Origin: Microvirga sp. VF16
Lineage (GTDB): Bacteria > Pseudomonadota > Alphaproteobacteria > Rhizobiales > Beijerinckiaceae
NCBI RefSeq assembly: GCF_016864375.1
Contig: NZ_CP069356.1
Span: 248,001 to 312,000 of the forward strand
Reading direction: 5' to 3'
Length of the DNA stretch: 64,000 nucleotides
Shown: positions 42,657 through 51,973 of the stretch, in pieces
How the letters are laid out: each line of letters starts with the position of its first letter
How positions within the stretch are numbered: the first letter of the stretch is position 1
Translations under genes and position numbers: made by a program
Notes under the pieces: model-generated
Seen by the model: only the letters and a program-made list of their open reading frames with translations
Databases searched by the model: none
Told to the model about the DNA's origin: nothing

Positions 42657-44609
42657 CTACGGTGGGGAGACCGTCTGACATTCCGGCAAGCGGTGGACTG
42701 GTGCCGGCATGGCCTGCAACTGCTCAGGCTTGGTGCAAGGCGGGAAGCCGGCGGACTGCATCCCCTCGACCAGCCGCTGCCGCTCGGCGTCGCTGTAGCC
42801 GGGGCTGTTCAGGGCAAAGCTCTCGATCGTGAGGTTGGGATGGCGCTTGAGCGCTTCGAGGACCGTTGCCCTCGCTTCCTCCTGGCGGCCGAGCGCCGCA
42901 TAGGTCACGGCCGCCTGCACCCAACCGCCGCGCGTGCGGGTCTGCGGATCCTCGCGCTCCACGAGGTGCAAGGCATCCTCGTAGCGACCGGCCATCAGGT
43001 AGGCCAGCCTGTAGAACCCCGCGGCCGAGACCGAGTAGTTCGGGTTGAGGCGCATGGCCCGGTCCGTCGCCTGCGCGCCGCGCTCGGGGTCACCGAATGT
43101 GCTTGCCCACCCGGCGTAGTTCGTCAGGATGCCGGCATCGCTCGGGTTCAGCCGCAGTGCGGTCTCGAACTCGGCTTCCGCCCGCGGCAGGTCGCCGGCC
43201 ATCCCCAGGATATGGCCGAGGGTGGCATGGGCGGCCGCATCCACGGGATCGAGTTCGAGGCCACGCCGGATCGCCTGCATCGCGGCTGCCCGCGCGGTGT
43301 CAGCATCCGCGCCATAATGCATTGTCAGGTCGTGCGCGGCGGCCAGTGCCACCCAGGCGCGGGCGAGTTTCGGATCCTGGTCGACCGCCTGCTCGAGCCA
43401 GCGGATGGCCTCCTCGACGCTCTCCTTGGTGAAGCGGCCCATCGCTTCCTGGCCCAACCGATAGAGGTCATAGGCTTTCAGGTCCTCCGGTCGCGCGCGC
43501 CGGCTGGCCGCCCGTTCGGCCTCCGGAATCGCCCCGCCGGAGGCCGCCAGCCGGGTCGCCACCTGCTCGGCGACCTCGGCCTGCACCGCGAAGACGTCTA
43601 TGGCAGGCCTGTCCCAGCGTTCGGACCACAGGTGCGTGCCGCGATCGGCCTCGATCAACTGCGCCGTCACGCGGACCTGCTCGCCGCTCCGCTGGATCGA
43701 GCCTCCCAGCACGTAGCGAACATTCAACGCCTTGCCGACCGACCGGATGTCGATCGGCTTGCCGGCGTAGGCCGCGGTGGCGTTGCGCGCCATGACGTCT
43801 AGGTCACGGTAGCGGGACAGATCCGTGATGATGTCTTCGGTCACCCCGGCCGCCAGGCGTCCCGTCGCACCGTCGCCGCCGAGATTGTCGAACGGCAGCA
43901 CGGCGATCGAGGGCTTGCCGATACCGGTCTCTCCGATGGCGGGCTCGCTGATGGTGGTCTCGCCCCTTTGAGACCACCACCAGAGGCCGAGCCCTATGAC
44001 GAGCAACACCGCCGCAAGAGTGGCTGCGAGGTGCCAACGGCGGACGAGCCGGGTGCGCCACGACCAGCTCCGTTGGACGCCCTCCATTCTCAGGGTGTAG
44101 GTGCGTACGGGTTGCGAGATGTTCTTGACGCGCTTCTGTCCGGCAAAATCGAAGGGCACATTGAGCTTGCCCTTCAGGTGATCGTAGGCGGTTCCCGAGA
44201 CCATCACCCCGCCTGGCTCGCAGAGCTGCTCCAGCCGCGCGGCAATGTTCACACCGTTGCCCAGGAGGTCCTCGCCCTCGACCACCACGTCGCCGAGGTT
44301 GATCCCGATCCGGAACACGATCCGGCGCTCCGGCAGGATGTCGTCCTGGCGGGCTGCCGTCGCAGCCTGGATGGCAAGGGCACAGGCGACCGCGTCGACC
44401 ACGGAGCCGAATTCCGCCAGTAGCCCGTCGCCCATCAGCTTGACGATCCGGCCGCGATGCTCGGCCAGCAGAGGGGAGATTACGCCGCCTCGGATGTCCC
44501 TAAAGGCAATGAGCGTACCTTCCTCGTCCTGCTCGACGAGGCGCGAGTAGCCGACCACGTCGGCCGCCAGGATCGCGGCCAGCCGCCGCTCGGTCCGGGT
44601 GCTCGCCAT
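42657..44609 (-). CDS. Class III adenylate/guanylate cyclase with TPR repeats (protein 1)
   Basis: The 650-aa protein has a class III cyclase domain at residues ~8-180. The first metal Asp is in LAADVVGYSRL, the second in KLMGDGLLAEF, RIGINLGDVV follows, and the transition-state Asn/Arg are in GNGVNIAARLEQL. A basic stretch and one membrane helix (~196-216, AATLAAVLLVIGLGLWWW) lead to a TolB-like/FlgO-type segment (PSIAVLPFDNLGGD ... VRYVLGGSIQRSG) and then about six TPR repeats (~400-620). The layout is typical of the large rhizobial family of cyclase-TolB-TPR proteins. AGGAG lies 9 nt before the ATG at 44609. All catalytic residues seem present, so cAMP or cGMP synthesis in response to an envelope signal is plausible. 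It is paralogous to 46553-48775. Confidence 0.9.
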   Translation of the reverse strand: MASTRTERRLAAILAADVVGYSRLVEQDEEGTLIAFRDIRGGVISPLLAEHRGRIVKLMGDGLLAEFGSVVDAVACALAIQAATAARQDDILPERRIVFRIGINLGDVVVEGEDLLGNGVNIAARLEQLCEPGGVMVSGTAYDHLKGKLNVPFDFAGQKRVKNISQPVRTYTLRMEGVQRSWSWRTRLVRRWHLAATLAAVLLVIGLGLWWWSQRGETTISEPAIGETGIGKPSIAVLPFDNLGGDGATGRLAAGVTEDIITDLSRYRDLDVMARNATAAYAGKPIDIRSVGKALNVRYVLGGSIQRSGEQVRVTAQLIEADRGTHLWSERWDRPAIDVFAVQAEVAEQVATRLAASGGAIPEAERAASRRARPEDLKAYDLYRLGQEAMGRFTKESVEEAIRWLEQAVDQDPKLARAWVALAAAHDLTMHYGADADTARAAAMQAIRRGLELDPVDAAAHATLGHILGMAGDLPRAEAEFETALRLNPSDAGILTNYAGWASTFGDPERGAQATDRAMRLNPNYSVSAAGFYRLAYLMAGRYEDALHLVEREDPQTRTRGGWVQAAVTYAALGRQEEARATVLEALKRHPNLTIESFALNSPGYSDAERQRLVEGMQSAGFPPCTKPEQLQAMPAPVHRLPECQTVSPP

Positions 44610-45363
44610 TCGGAAGGCTCCTGCAACAATCCTTGGCCCAAGGGTAGCACGAGACCCGGCGCCCTGCCGCATCCCGCGCCTCGGACGTCGGCCCGCTAGC
44701 GGACCGGCAGGCCGTACTGGAGGCTCCCCTTGGTCCGGAGCGCGTTCTGGCCGCGCTTGATCTTGAGCGGAGAGCCCTCGCCGACGTTGCGCTCAGAGCT
44801 CTCGCGATCCAGTATCGGGCGCTGCTCGGGGATACGGGTGAAACAAGACGGGGGGCATTGGTGCGGGCGGTTCGAGAGCGGGCTTGGCTTCATGATGGGC
44901 TATGCAACCTACTGCGCCATCCTACCGCCAAACCCAACAGCGATTTTCGAACCCGCGTTTACCCTTCGTGAGGGGGACATCCGGCCGGTCCCATGACGAA
45001 GCCTGTCCTTCGGAAGGCGAGAGGGCGGACGACCCCACAAGGCCAACCAAACCGGCTGCCCGCTGAGCGGTGCCAGATCCAACTTCATCTCTCGGCGATC
45101 AAGGACGGGCATGCTGGCGGTACCTGACGACTCGATCCATCGACGGATCTTCCGATCGGCCCCGGCAATAAGCCGGGCAGTCCGAATACGCCGGGTGAGC
45201 GGTTACTTGCCTTCCTGGGGATCGGGCGTAAGATTTCCCCATTGATGGAGCCTCCAGGGTTCGGTCGCTTGCCGAGTAAACTCCGGCTCCGCCATGCCAC
45301 GGCAGTGCCAGTCGCTGGACCATCGTGGCGATCTGGATCGGACGCACGTTGGAGACGAGCGTG
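44610..45363. other. Gene-free stretch between divergent cyclase and ankyrin genes
   Basis: The region carries promoters for both flanking genes. Short ORFs in it have no convincing features. A minus-strand stretch near 44700-44890 reads as protein-like but has no start signal. Confidence 0.4.
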
Positions 45364-45960
45364 ATGCGGTCCCCATGGCTTGCTGCCCTGACCTTCGCCG
45401 TCTGCCTTGGCGCCGGCGGTCACGGGAATGCCGCGCCGCTCCATGATGCGGCCCGCACAGGCAACGTCGACCAGGTCAAGCAGCTCCTTGCCACCGGCAG
45501 TGACGTGAACGGCCGCGACCGGGAGCGCGAGACGCCCCTGATCGAAGCCGCACTCGCGGACCAGCCTGAAGCCGTTGCGGCGCTGATCGAGGCCGGAGCC
45601 GACCTCGAGGCGCGCAATGACCGCGGGTTCACCGCACTCCATGCCTCGGCCTATGCGGGCAGCCCACGCATCGCGACCCTGCTGCTGGACCATGGCGCCG
45701 CGGTCGATGCCAGGAGCATGCACGCCATCACGCCGCTGCATGTCGCCGCCGAGCAGAACCAAGCCGCGGTTGCCGAGCTGCTGATCGCACGCGGAGCCGA
45801 CGTCGAGGCGGTCCAGGGCTACGGCTACACGCCGTTGAGCCGGGCGACCTTTTACAAGAGCGCCGCGGTGATGGCGCTGCTGAAGCGGCACGGCGCCCGA
45901 TGCCAGCCGAAAGAAAAGATCGGCGCTTCGCAGGCCGCGTGCCTTGCGGCCGCGAATTGA
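45364..45960 (+). CDS. Exported ankyrin-repeat protein
   Basis: The 198-aa protein has a signal peptide (residues 1-~24, ...GGHGNAA) and then four to five ankyrin repeats of ~33 residues, with the recurring pattern TPLxxAAxxxxxxxVxxLLxxGAD visible at ~30, 62, 95 and 128. A final Cys-containing tail follows (RCQPKEKIGASQAACL). It is a periplasmic protein-protein interaction module. GGAGA lies 8 nt before the ATG at 45364; an earlier in-frame GTG is unlikely. The next gene, a YHS-domain protein, starts 27 bp later, so the two form an operon between two cyclase-TPR genes facing the other way. Bacterial ankyrin proteins of this type are often linked to oxidative stress (AnkB-catalase). Confidence 0.88.
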   Translation: MRSPWLAALTFAVCLGAGGHGNAAPLHDAARTGNVDQVKQLLATGSDVNGRDRERETPLIEAALADQPEAVAALIEAGADLEARNDRGFTALHASAYAGSPRIATLLLDHGAAVDARSMHAITPLHVAAEQNQAAVAELLIARGADVEAVQGYGYTPLSRATFYKSAAVMALLKRHGARCQPKEKIGASQAACLAAAN

Positions 45961-45987
45961 CCGGATCAGAGAAGAGGAGTGCCCGCC

Positions 45988-46503
45988 ATGGCCTTGCGTC
46001 GCTTCCTAACACCCGAATGGTTGCCACGCGCGGTGAAACCCCTCCCGCTGCTCCTGTGCCTGGGCATCGGCACCGCCACAGGGGCCGACGGCGTGAACAC
46101 CGGATACTTCGGCAACGTCGCCATAAAGGGCTACGACGCGGTCGCCTACTTCACCGAGGGCCGCCCGACCAAGGGGGCTCCCGAGTTCAGTTACGACTGG
46201 CTTGGCGCCACGTGGCAATTTTCGAACGCCGGGAACCGGGACGCCTTCGCGGCCGAACCCATTCGTTACGCGCCGCAGTATGGCGGCTTCTGCGCCCTGG
46301 GAACGGCGAACGAGGAAGCCTCCGCCAACATCGATCCGGAAGCCTGGCGGATCGTGGGCGGAAAACTCTACCTGTTCGGCGGACGGGAAGGCCTGGAGGA
46401 GGACTTTGACGCCCACGTTGGGGATGTGGTCGCGAAGGCGGACGTCAAGTGGCCGGACATCCAGCAGAAGGAATTCCGTGCGCGACAGGGGAGCGGCAAC
46501 TGA
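45988..46503 (+). CDS. Exported YHS-domain protein
   Basis: The 171-aa protein begins with an N-terminal hydrophobic signal segment (residues ~20-36) ending near TGADG. A YHS domain follows: VAIKGYDAVAYFTEGRP, SYDWLGATWQFSNAGNRDAF, and QYGGFCALGTA with the conserved Cys. YHS domains are small metal-associated modules found in copper and other metal-handling proteins. An AGAGGAG ribosome site precedes the ATG. It is co-transcribed with the ankyrin gene and convergent with the second cyclase gene, 49 bp away. Secreted YHS proteins of this length are common in Rhizobiales; the function is unknown. Confidence 0.85.
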   Translation: MALRRFLTPEWLPRAVKPLPLLLCLGIGTATGADGVNTGYFGNVAIKGYDAVAYFTEGRPTKGAPEFSYDWLGATWQFSNAGNRDAFAAEPIRYAPQYGGFCALGTANEEASANIDPEAWRIVGGKLYLFGGREGLEEDFDAHVGDVVAKADVKWPDIQQKEFRARQGSGN

Positions 46504-46552
46504 GCGTCGGTCTCCAGCCTCCCACCTGGGGCCGCGGCCCTTCGTGGCGACG

Positions 46553-48775
46553 TCATTGGGCGATCGAAAAGTACCGGACGGTGGTGGAGTCGGGATAAAC
46601 GTACTCGTTCCGGGTCTCGGCGCTTCCGCCGGGATTGCGATAGACCGGACTACAGAATTTCCGGCCGAGAGTGACGCCCGCGGATTGCGTGCAGAAGAGG
46701 TCCTGTTCGAGCGTGAACCGGCCAACGGCCATCCTCGTTTGCGTACGCACCGCGAAGTCGCCGTTCGAGCCGAGCTGCATGACGAACGGCGCGCCGTTCT
46801 GGAGGTGCCCGATCCACGTCTTTCCCGAAGCGAGTGAGCGGATCGTCGACGCATCCAGCCGATCCTCCAGGCGGCCACTGAAACCAAAACACCACTCCGG
46901 CAAGCCTGCCTTGAGGAGCGCCGACACCCGGTGGTCCAGATCTTCCGGTCGCCGATGATGCCCGTACACGACGCGGAGACTGGCAACACTTTGACTGGGG
47001 ATCCTCTTGAGAATGGCCTCCACGGCCCCGTGCGCATCCTCCATGCGGCCCAGTTGGGCGCTCGCCATGGCCAGGGTCTCGAGGCCGACATCGCCCAACC
47101 CGTCAGGGCCGACCGAGCGGAGGACCTTGAGCGCCTCTTCGTACCGGCGGTTCATGTACAGCACCAGGCCGTAGTAGTCGTAGACCTGCGCCTTCGGCTT
47201 CGGATCGAGTTGCAGCACCCGTTCGATGGCCGCCAGGGCCTCCGGGTGCCGCCCCGCGTAGGTCAGCACGATGGCGAGGTTGAGTTTGGCGTCCGCGCCG
47301 TTCGGGTCGAGCGCGACCGCCCGTTGCACCGACTCGATTGCCCGGTCGATCTCGCCGTCGAGCATCTGCAGGATGCCGAGGACGGCATAGGCCCGCGGCA
47401 GTCCCGGATTGAGTTCCAGGGCCCGGCCCGCCGACTCATAGGCCCGCTGCCGGGCGACCGCGCTCAGCATCAGGGGCTGGAAGTCGAAGGCGAGAACATC
47501 GACGATCGCCCTCGCATGGCCCGCATAGGCGTCGGCGAACCCGGGATCGAGGGAGATCGCCTTCTCGTACATGGAGAGGGCTTCTCCCAGGGACCGCTGC
47601 CCGATCGAATAGACCTTCTGTTCGGCCCGCATGTAGAAATCGTAGGCTTCGAGATTGCGGGTGGGCAGGCGGGTGATGGCGGAGGTTTCGCTCTCGGTCA
47701 GCCGGACCGACAGGGCCTCGACGACGCGCTTGATCAACTGGTCCTGCAACTCGAAGATCCTGGTGGCGCTTCCGTCATAGCGCTCCGCCCAGATGGTGCT
47801 TGCAGTGGCGGCATCGGCGAGCTGCACATTGACCCGGATGGTGTCGCCCACACGGCGGACGTTGCCCCCGAGCACGTACCGAACCCCCAACTGCCGGGCG
47901 ATCGACCCGACGTCCTTGGGCTGGTCCTTGAACGCGAACGCCGAGTGCCGGGCGATCACCGTCAGGCCCGAGATCTTGGACAGGTCGGTGATGAGATCGT
48001 CGGTGAGTCCGTCGGCGAAATAGTCCTGCTGGGCATTGTCGCTGGGACCGTCGAACGGGAGGACGACGAGCGACGGCTTGCCCGCCCCCAGTCCGGTCGA
48101 GCGCAGGAGGTCCGACAACAGGGTGGCGGGCCGGGGCCAGGAAACGGCACCGATCGCGGCTACGATGGCCAACAGCACCAGCGCCGCGGCCAGGGTGGAC
48201 CAGCGCGGCCGCCGGCCTAGGCCTCGCGCAGGCAGCTTCAGCAGGACGCGATAGACCCGGACCGGCTCTGGGATGTTCTTCAGATGCTGCCTGCCGAGCG
48301 ACTGGAACGCAACGTCAAGCTTGTTCCTGGCGTGGTCATAGGCGGTACCCGAGATGACGATGCCGTTCGGTTCGCAGAGGCCCTCCAGCCGGGCGGCGAT
48401 ATTGACGCCGTCGCCGTAGACGTCATCGCCATCGATGATGACGTCGCCGAGATTGATGCCGATCCGGAGCGAGATCCGCGCGTGCTCGGGGAGGGGCTCA
48501 CGCTGGGCGGCGATCGCACGCTGGATCTCCACGGCGCATGCCACGGCATCGACCACGCTGGCGAACTCGACCAGCGCGCCGTCACCCATGAGCTTCACGA
48601 TGCGGCCGTGATGGTTTGCGATCACCGGATCGACCACATCGTGGCGCAGCGCCTTGAGTCGGGTCAGGGTGCCCGTCTCGTCGAGGCTCATGAGGCGGCT
48701 GTACCCCACCACGTCGGCGGCGAGGATCGCGACCAGCTTGCGTTCGACCTGCGGTGTCTCGTCCACGACCTCCAT
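46553..48775 (-). CDS. Class III adenylate/guanylate cyclase with TPR repeats (protein 2)
   Basis: The 740-aa protein has the same layout as the cyclase at 42657-44609: a cyclase domain (residues ~10-180; metal Asp in LAADVVGYSRL and KLMGDGALVEF, Asn/Arg in GDGVNIAARLEGL), one membrane helix (~193-213), a TolB-like segment (PSLVVLPFDGPSDN ... VRYVLGGNVRRVG), and TPR repeats (~380-600). It has an extra ~100-residue C-terminal domain after residue 640 with several Cys and beta-rich composition (for example TWIGHLQNGAPFVMQLGSNG), which may be a distinct sensor. This extension is absent from paralog 1. It is convergent with the ankyrin-YHS operon. Confidence 0.9.
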   Translation of the reverse strand: MEVVDETPQVERKLVAILAADVVGYSRLMSLDETGTLTRLKALRHDVVDPVIANHHGRIVKLMGDGALVEFASVVDAVACAVEIQRAIAAQREPLPEHARISLRIGINLGDVIIDGDDVYGDGVNIAARLEGLCEPNGIVISGTAYDHARNKLDVAFQSLGRQHLKNIPEPVRVYRVLLKLPARGLGRRPRWSTLAAALVLLAIVAAIGAVSWPRPATLLSDLLRSTGLGAGKPSLVVLPFDGPSDNAQQDYFADGLTDDLITDLSKISGLTVIARHSAFAFKDQPKDVGSIARQLGVRYVLGGNVRRVGDTIRVNVQLADAATASTIWAERYDGSATRIFELQDQLIKRVVEALSVRLTESETSAITRLPTRNLEAYDFYMRAEQKVYSIGQRSLGEALSMYEKAISLDPGFADAYAGHARAIVDVLAFDFQPLMLSAVARQRAYESAGRALELNPGLPRAYAVLGILQMLDGEIDRAIESVQRAVALDPNGADAKLNLAIVLTYAGRHPEALAAIERVLQLDPKPKAQVYDYYGLVLYMNRRYEEALKVLRSVGPDGLGDVGLETLAMASAQLGRMEDAHGAVEAILKRIPSQSVASLRVVYGHHRRPEDLDHRVSALLKAGLPEWCFGFSGRLEDRLDASTIRSLASGKTWIGHLQNGAPFVMQLGSNGDFAVRTQTRMAVGRFTLEQDLFCTQSAGVTLGRKFCSPVYRNPGGSAETRNEYVYPDSTTVRYFSIAQ

Positions 48776-49118
48776 GATAGGGAAATCGGTCGGCGAGGCT
48801 ACGGAAAAGGCCGCCTCACGGGGACGCCCGGGTGAGGAGTCCTCCCGGTCCTATAGGTGCGACGCAACGTTGCCGACGGGGTCTTCCGAATACGCTCGAA
48901 CGCAACGTTTTCCGGATCCATCGAGCGCTCTGGTCTGCTCATGAAGCAGTGAGCAGACCTTCACACAATCCACTCTACGTTACACTTTGACCCAACCCGG
49001 ACCTTACGCCCTTATGGATCCACGTAGCTGGCGCACAACGTGTGCCTCACAAGACGCCCGTGTTGGATCAAGTCGCTATTCCGAATGACGCCTGGAGGCG
49101 CTCTTTTGTGAGCGCGTC
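48776..49118. other. Gene-free stretch with repeat family 1, copy D
   Basis: Apart from the dispersed repeat at 48928-49006 nothing was recognised. It separates the cyclase start from the methyltransferase stop. Confidence 0.45.
48928..49006 (+). repeat. Dispersed intergenic repeat family 1, copy D
   Basis: CTCTGGTCTGCTCATGAAGC, GTGAGCAGACCTTCA, CACTCTACGTTACACTTTGA and CCCGGACCTTA follow the consensus order. Substitutions have spoiled the core hairpin. Confidence 0.65.
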
Positions 49119-49940
49119 TCAGAGCTTTTTGGCTGCGGTCACGATCGCCGGCATCGGCAATTCGAACGCACCGTCCCGTGCGTAAGCGGCGACGGCTTGG
49201 CGCATCGCATTGCGGATGGCTGCCAGTGCCTCCGGCGTCTGCGCCTGGAGCAGGGCGGCGGCACGGACCGAACCCTTCATGATCGCTTCGAAGAGGCCGT
49301 CCGGCGACGCCAGGCGCCAGACCAGCGGGACCGTGGCTACGGTCGCGGACCGGAAGCCGGCGGCGGCTAGGCTGTTCTCGCACTGGGCCGGATCGCTGAA
49401 CAGGAAGAAGCTGGGACCGGGCGGCAGGGGAACGTCCATGCGGCCGTGGGCCTGCACGGCGCCGTAGACGAGGCCGAAGCCAGCGCGGTCCCGCGGCGCC
49501 CAGACGCTGAAGGCGATCCGGCCGCCGGGACGGAGCACGCGGAAGGCCTCGCGCAGGAAGGCATCCGGATCGGGGAAATGCAGCACGCCGAAATTGGAAA
49601 CGCCGGCATCGAGGCTGCCGTCGGGAAACGGGAGCGCTTCGGCGTCGCCCTCCCGAAAATCCAGGTCCGGGTAGAGTCGCCGGGCCAGGGCAACCTGCGT
49701 GGCGGAGAAGTCGATTCCGATGGCATCGGCGCCGCGGCCGGCGGCGGCGGCCGCGGCATATCCCGCGCCCGTGGCGACATCCAGGACACGCATACCGCGC
49801 GTGACTCCGGCGGCGTCAAGGAGTGCCTCGATGGCCTGCGTCGTGACGGGGGAGAGATGGTCGTGGTATCCGGCGGCAACAGTTTCCGCCGACCAGCCCT
49901 GATGCTCGAACGCGCGAAATGAGGGATTCGGCTCCGCCAT
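49119..49940 (-). CDS. Class I SAM-dependent methyltransferase (UbiE-like)
   Basis: The 273-aa enzyme has motif I VLDVATGAGYAAAAAAGRG (residues ~49-67), the acidic end of strand 2 in IGIDFSA, motif II with EALPFPDGSLDAGVSNFGVLH in two parts, and the RVLRPGGRIAFSVW post-motif typical of the UbiE/methyltransferase_11 group. The N-terminal helix (GWSAETVAAGYHDHLSP) is also characteristic. The substrate is unknown; a small hydrophobic acceptor is likely. GGAGG lies 6 nt before the ATG at 49940, which decides the start over an upstream GTG. It is monocistronic and divergent from the small gene at 50086. Confidence 0.9.
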   Translation of the reverse strand: MAEPNPSFRAFEHQGWSAETVAAGYHDHLSPVTTQAIEALLDAAGVTRGMRVLDVATGAGYAAAAAAGRGADAIGIDFSATQVALARRLYPDLDFREGDAEALPFPDGSLDAGVSNFGVLHFPDPDAFLREAFRVLRPGGRIAFSVWAPRDRAGFGLVYGAVQAHGRMDVPLPPGPSFFLFSDPAQCENSLAAAGFRSATVATVPLVWRLASPDGLFEAIMKGSVRAAALLQAQTPEALAAIRNAMRQAVAAYARDGAFELPMPAIVTAAKKL

Positions 49941-50085
49941 CGCAGCCTCCACCGGATGGGATGTCAGGGGACTATCTTACCCCACGGCGCGTCCTCCCGG
50001 AATTTCGACGACGATGGTCCTCCGCGACAGGACCGGCGCTCTCGGGTATCGTCGGAATGCGGCAGTCGACCGGCAGGGGAATCCG

Positions 50086-50280
50086 ATGCGAACCCAACCG
50101 ATGACACTCACGCCAGAGCATGTGGCGCAGGTCCATCGCGTCCTGGACGATCCGGGGCCCGACTCGACGTGGACCTACCACACCGACGAGGATTACGCAG
50201 CTCTCGTACGGGGGCTCGTCGCACAGATTCCCTTGCACGATCCTCATCCTCGTGCTGGACCGCCACCAAACGCTGATTGA
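50086..50280 (+). CDS. Small hypothetical protein, 64 aa
   Basis: The ORF follows AGGGGA (5 nt before the ATG) and encodes a soluble, acidic peptide with PEHVAQVHRVLDDPGPDSTW and HTDEDYAALVRGLVAQI. It ends in a Pro-rich tail that may result from truncation. No family recognised. It could be a genuine small gene upstream of the cupin gene or a fragment of a longer one. Confidence 0.4.
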   Translation: MRTQPMTLTPEHVAQVHRVLDDPGPDSTWTYHTDEDYAALVRGLVAQIPLHDPHPRAGPPPNAD

Positions 50281-50291
50281 GCGAGGCCCTG

Positions 50292-50695
50292 ATGCGCATC
50301 ATTGATCCGGTAGAACATGAGCGGGACAGTGGCGACCTGGCGTGCTCACCCGCATGCGCGTCTCGGCCCTGACCGGCGCGGCGCAGTTGTGTATCTTTGA
50401 GCAGTGGTGCGACCCTGGCTGTGGCGCACCCACTCACCTGCATGCGGTGGAGGAGGTACTCACCGTGCTGGCCGGGCAAGCTGAGGTCTGGATCGATGAC
50501 GAACGCATCACCCTGACAGCCGGGCAGTCCGTGATCGTGCCGGCGGGTTACCGGCATGGGTTCCGCAATCCCGCTGAGACGACGCTGCACGTGGAAGCGA
50601 CGCTCGCCGCGCCGATGTTCGAAGCGGCCTTCGATGACCTGCGCCAGACCGGACGGCGCTGGCTTCCGGATCCAGTTTTGCGCCCATCACCCTAG
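50292..50695 (+). pseudogene. Cupin-domain protein with a likely single-base frameshift near its start
   Basis: The cupin core (in frame from 50342 to the stop at 50695) has the metal-binding signature with HLHAVEEVLTVLAG (two His and one Glu) and the second motif PAGYRHGFRN. It is a normal ~100-aa single cupin. A well-placed ATG at 50292 with a GAGG ribosome site starts a frame (MRIIDPVEHERDSGDLA) that lacks one base to enter the cupin frame at about 50341. The original protein was therefore probably ~134 aa. A shorter active protein could still start at the GTG 50342 or ATG 50354. Function in vivo is unknown. Confidence 0.65.
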
Positions 50696-50719
50696 GAATG
50701 CAGCCCGCGTGGTGCCTGA

Positions 50720-51973
50720 TCAGGGTCTCACGTGGCGCGCCATAAGGTGGCTGATCAGGCGCGGGCCCTCTTCGGCGAGCGACAGGAGGGTGCCGGACTT
50801 GCGCGTGGACGCAAAGTCCAGACCGGCGAAGTAGAGGCCGGGTCGCTTAGCGATCCCTTCCTCGTGCACGGGCTGGCCGCGTGCGTCGAGCACCCCCGGC
50901 ACCTGCACCCATCCGAAGTCACCCTCGAAGCCGGTGCACCAGATGACGGACGCAATGCCATGCTCGGCCGGATCGAGAGAGCCGACCGGCGGATCGGGGA
51001 GGTGCGGGGCAACAGTCTCGTCAGGATCGTCTTCCGCCGCCGGAGCATCAATGCCCTCGCGTGCGATGTAGGCGTCAATGTGGCGTTTGAACTGCTCGGA
51101 GGTCTCATCTCCAAAGCGGATGTTGTCCTCCAGATCCGGCGCAAAGGTCAGGCGCCGATTGCCATCGACTCCCGTGAGGCGGCCGAGGAGCACCACCCCT
51201 TGGGCGCTGAGCGATTGCAGGCTGACGGTGTGGCCGACACCGAGCAGCGGCCGGCCCATGACGCGGCCTGAGGGGTCGAGGAAGTCCTTGCGCGGCACGT
51301 CGAAGAGCCCGCTGCGCCGGAGCCAGAAGACAATGTCACGGCCTCGGTAGCGGCGGGGCATGCGCCCGACCCGACCGGTGGCGAGAAAGACCGTGCGATT
51401 AGCCTGTACCAGATCCTCGGCGATCTGGCCGCCGCACTGGGCACTGCCGACCACGAGCACCGCGCCGGCCGGCAGCGCCGCGGGAGTGCGGTAGTCGGAC
51501 GCGTCCATCTGCACCAGATGGGAGGGCAGCGCGGATGTCGCGGCCGGGCGGCGCGGGCGGTTGAGGCTGCCGCTGGCGATCACGACATTGCGCGCCCATC
51601 GCGCCCCCCGTGGCGTGAGCACACGGAAGGCGTCCAGCTCTGAATCGAGGGATAGTTCGGTTACCGGGGTGTTGGTCTCGACCGGCAAGCCGTTTCGCGC
51701 GGCGAACCCCTCCAGGAGCGCCACGAACTCATCGCGCGTCATGAAGCCGTCCGGATCAGGGCCATCGGAGTGATCGCCCGGCATGACGGACCCCCAATTG
51801 GGAGTGTTCAGGCGGAAGGCATCCCAGCGCTGGGTGCGCCAGGTCTCGCCGATCCGGCTCCGCTCCAGCACGCAATGCCGCAGTCCGGCCTGGGCCAGAT
51901 AGTAGCTTGCGCCCAGTCCGGCCCACCCAGCACCAACGACAACCACGTCGAGATGATCGCTGTTGGAGGTCAT
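50720..51973 (-). CDS. Flavin-dependent monooxygenase (FMO/Baeyer-Villiger-like)
   Basis: The 417-aa enzyme has a FAD-binding Rossmann motif (VVGAGWAGLGASYYL, residues ~13-27), the LERSRIGETWRTQRWD segment that follows the first strand in FMO/CzcO-like proteins, and a second dinucleotide site for NADPH (VVGSAQCGGQIAEDL, about residues 172-186). Toward the C-terminus comes IWCTGFEGDFGWV, the xCTGF motif of flavoprotein monooxygenases. The C-terminal FAGLDFASTRKSGTLL segment matches group B enzymes annotated as CzcO/TrkA-like. It probably oxygenates a small nucleophilic or carbonyl substrate. There is no operon partner: the cupin gene ends 25 bp away and is convergent. Confidence 0.9.
   Translation of the reverse strand: MTSNSDHLDVVVVGAGWAGLGASYYLAQAGLRHCVLERSRIGETWRTQRWDAFRLNTPNWGSVMPGDHSDGPDPDGFMTRDEFVALLEGFAARNGLPVETNTPVTELSLDSELDAFRVLTPRGARWARNVVIASGSLNRPRRPAATSALPSHLVQMDASDYRTPAALPAGAVLVVGSAQCGGQIAEDLVQANRTVFLATGRVGRMPRRYRGRDIVFWLRRSGLFDVPRKDFLDPSGRVMGRPLLGVGHTVSLQSLSAQGVVLLGRLTGVDGNRRLTFAPDLEDNIRFGDETSEQFKRHIDAYIAREGIDAPAAEDDPDETVAPHLPDPPVGSLDPAEHGIASVIWCTGFEGDFGWVQVPGVLDARGQPVHEEGIAKRPGLYFAGLDFASTRKSGTLLSLAEEGPRLISHLMARHVRP

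Noticed and set aside
44730..44996. 88-codon plus-strand ORF between the cyclase and ankyrin genes
   Set aside because: No ribosome site, no family feature, poor codon use.
46931..48220. 429-codon plus-strand ORF opposite cyclase 2
   Set aside because: The cyclase-TPR protein on the other strand has complete motifs; this frame has none.
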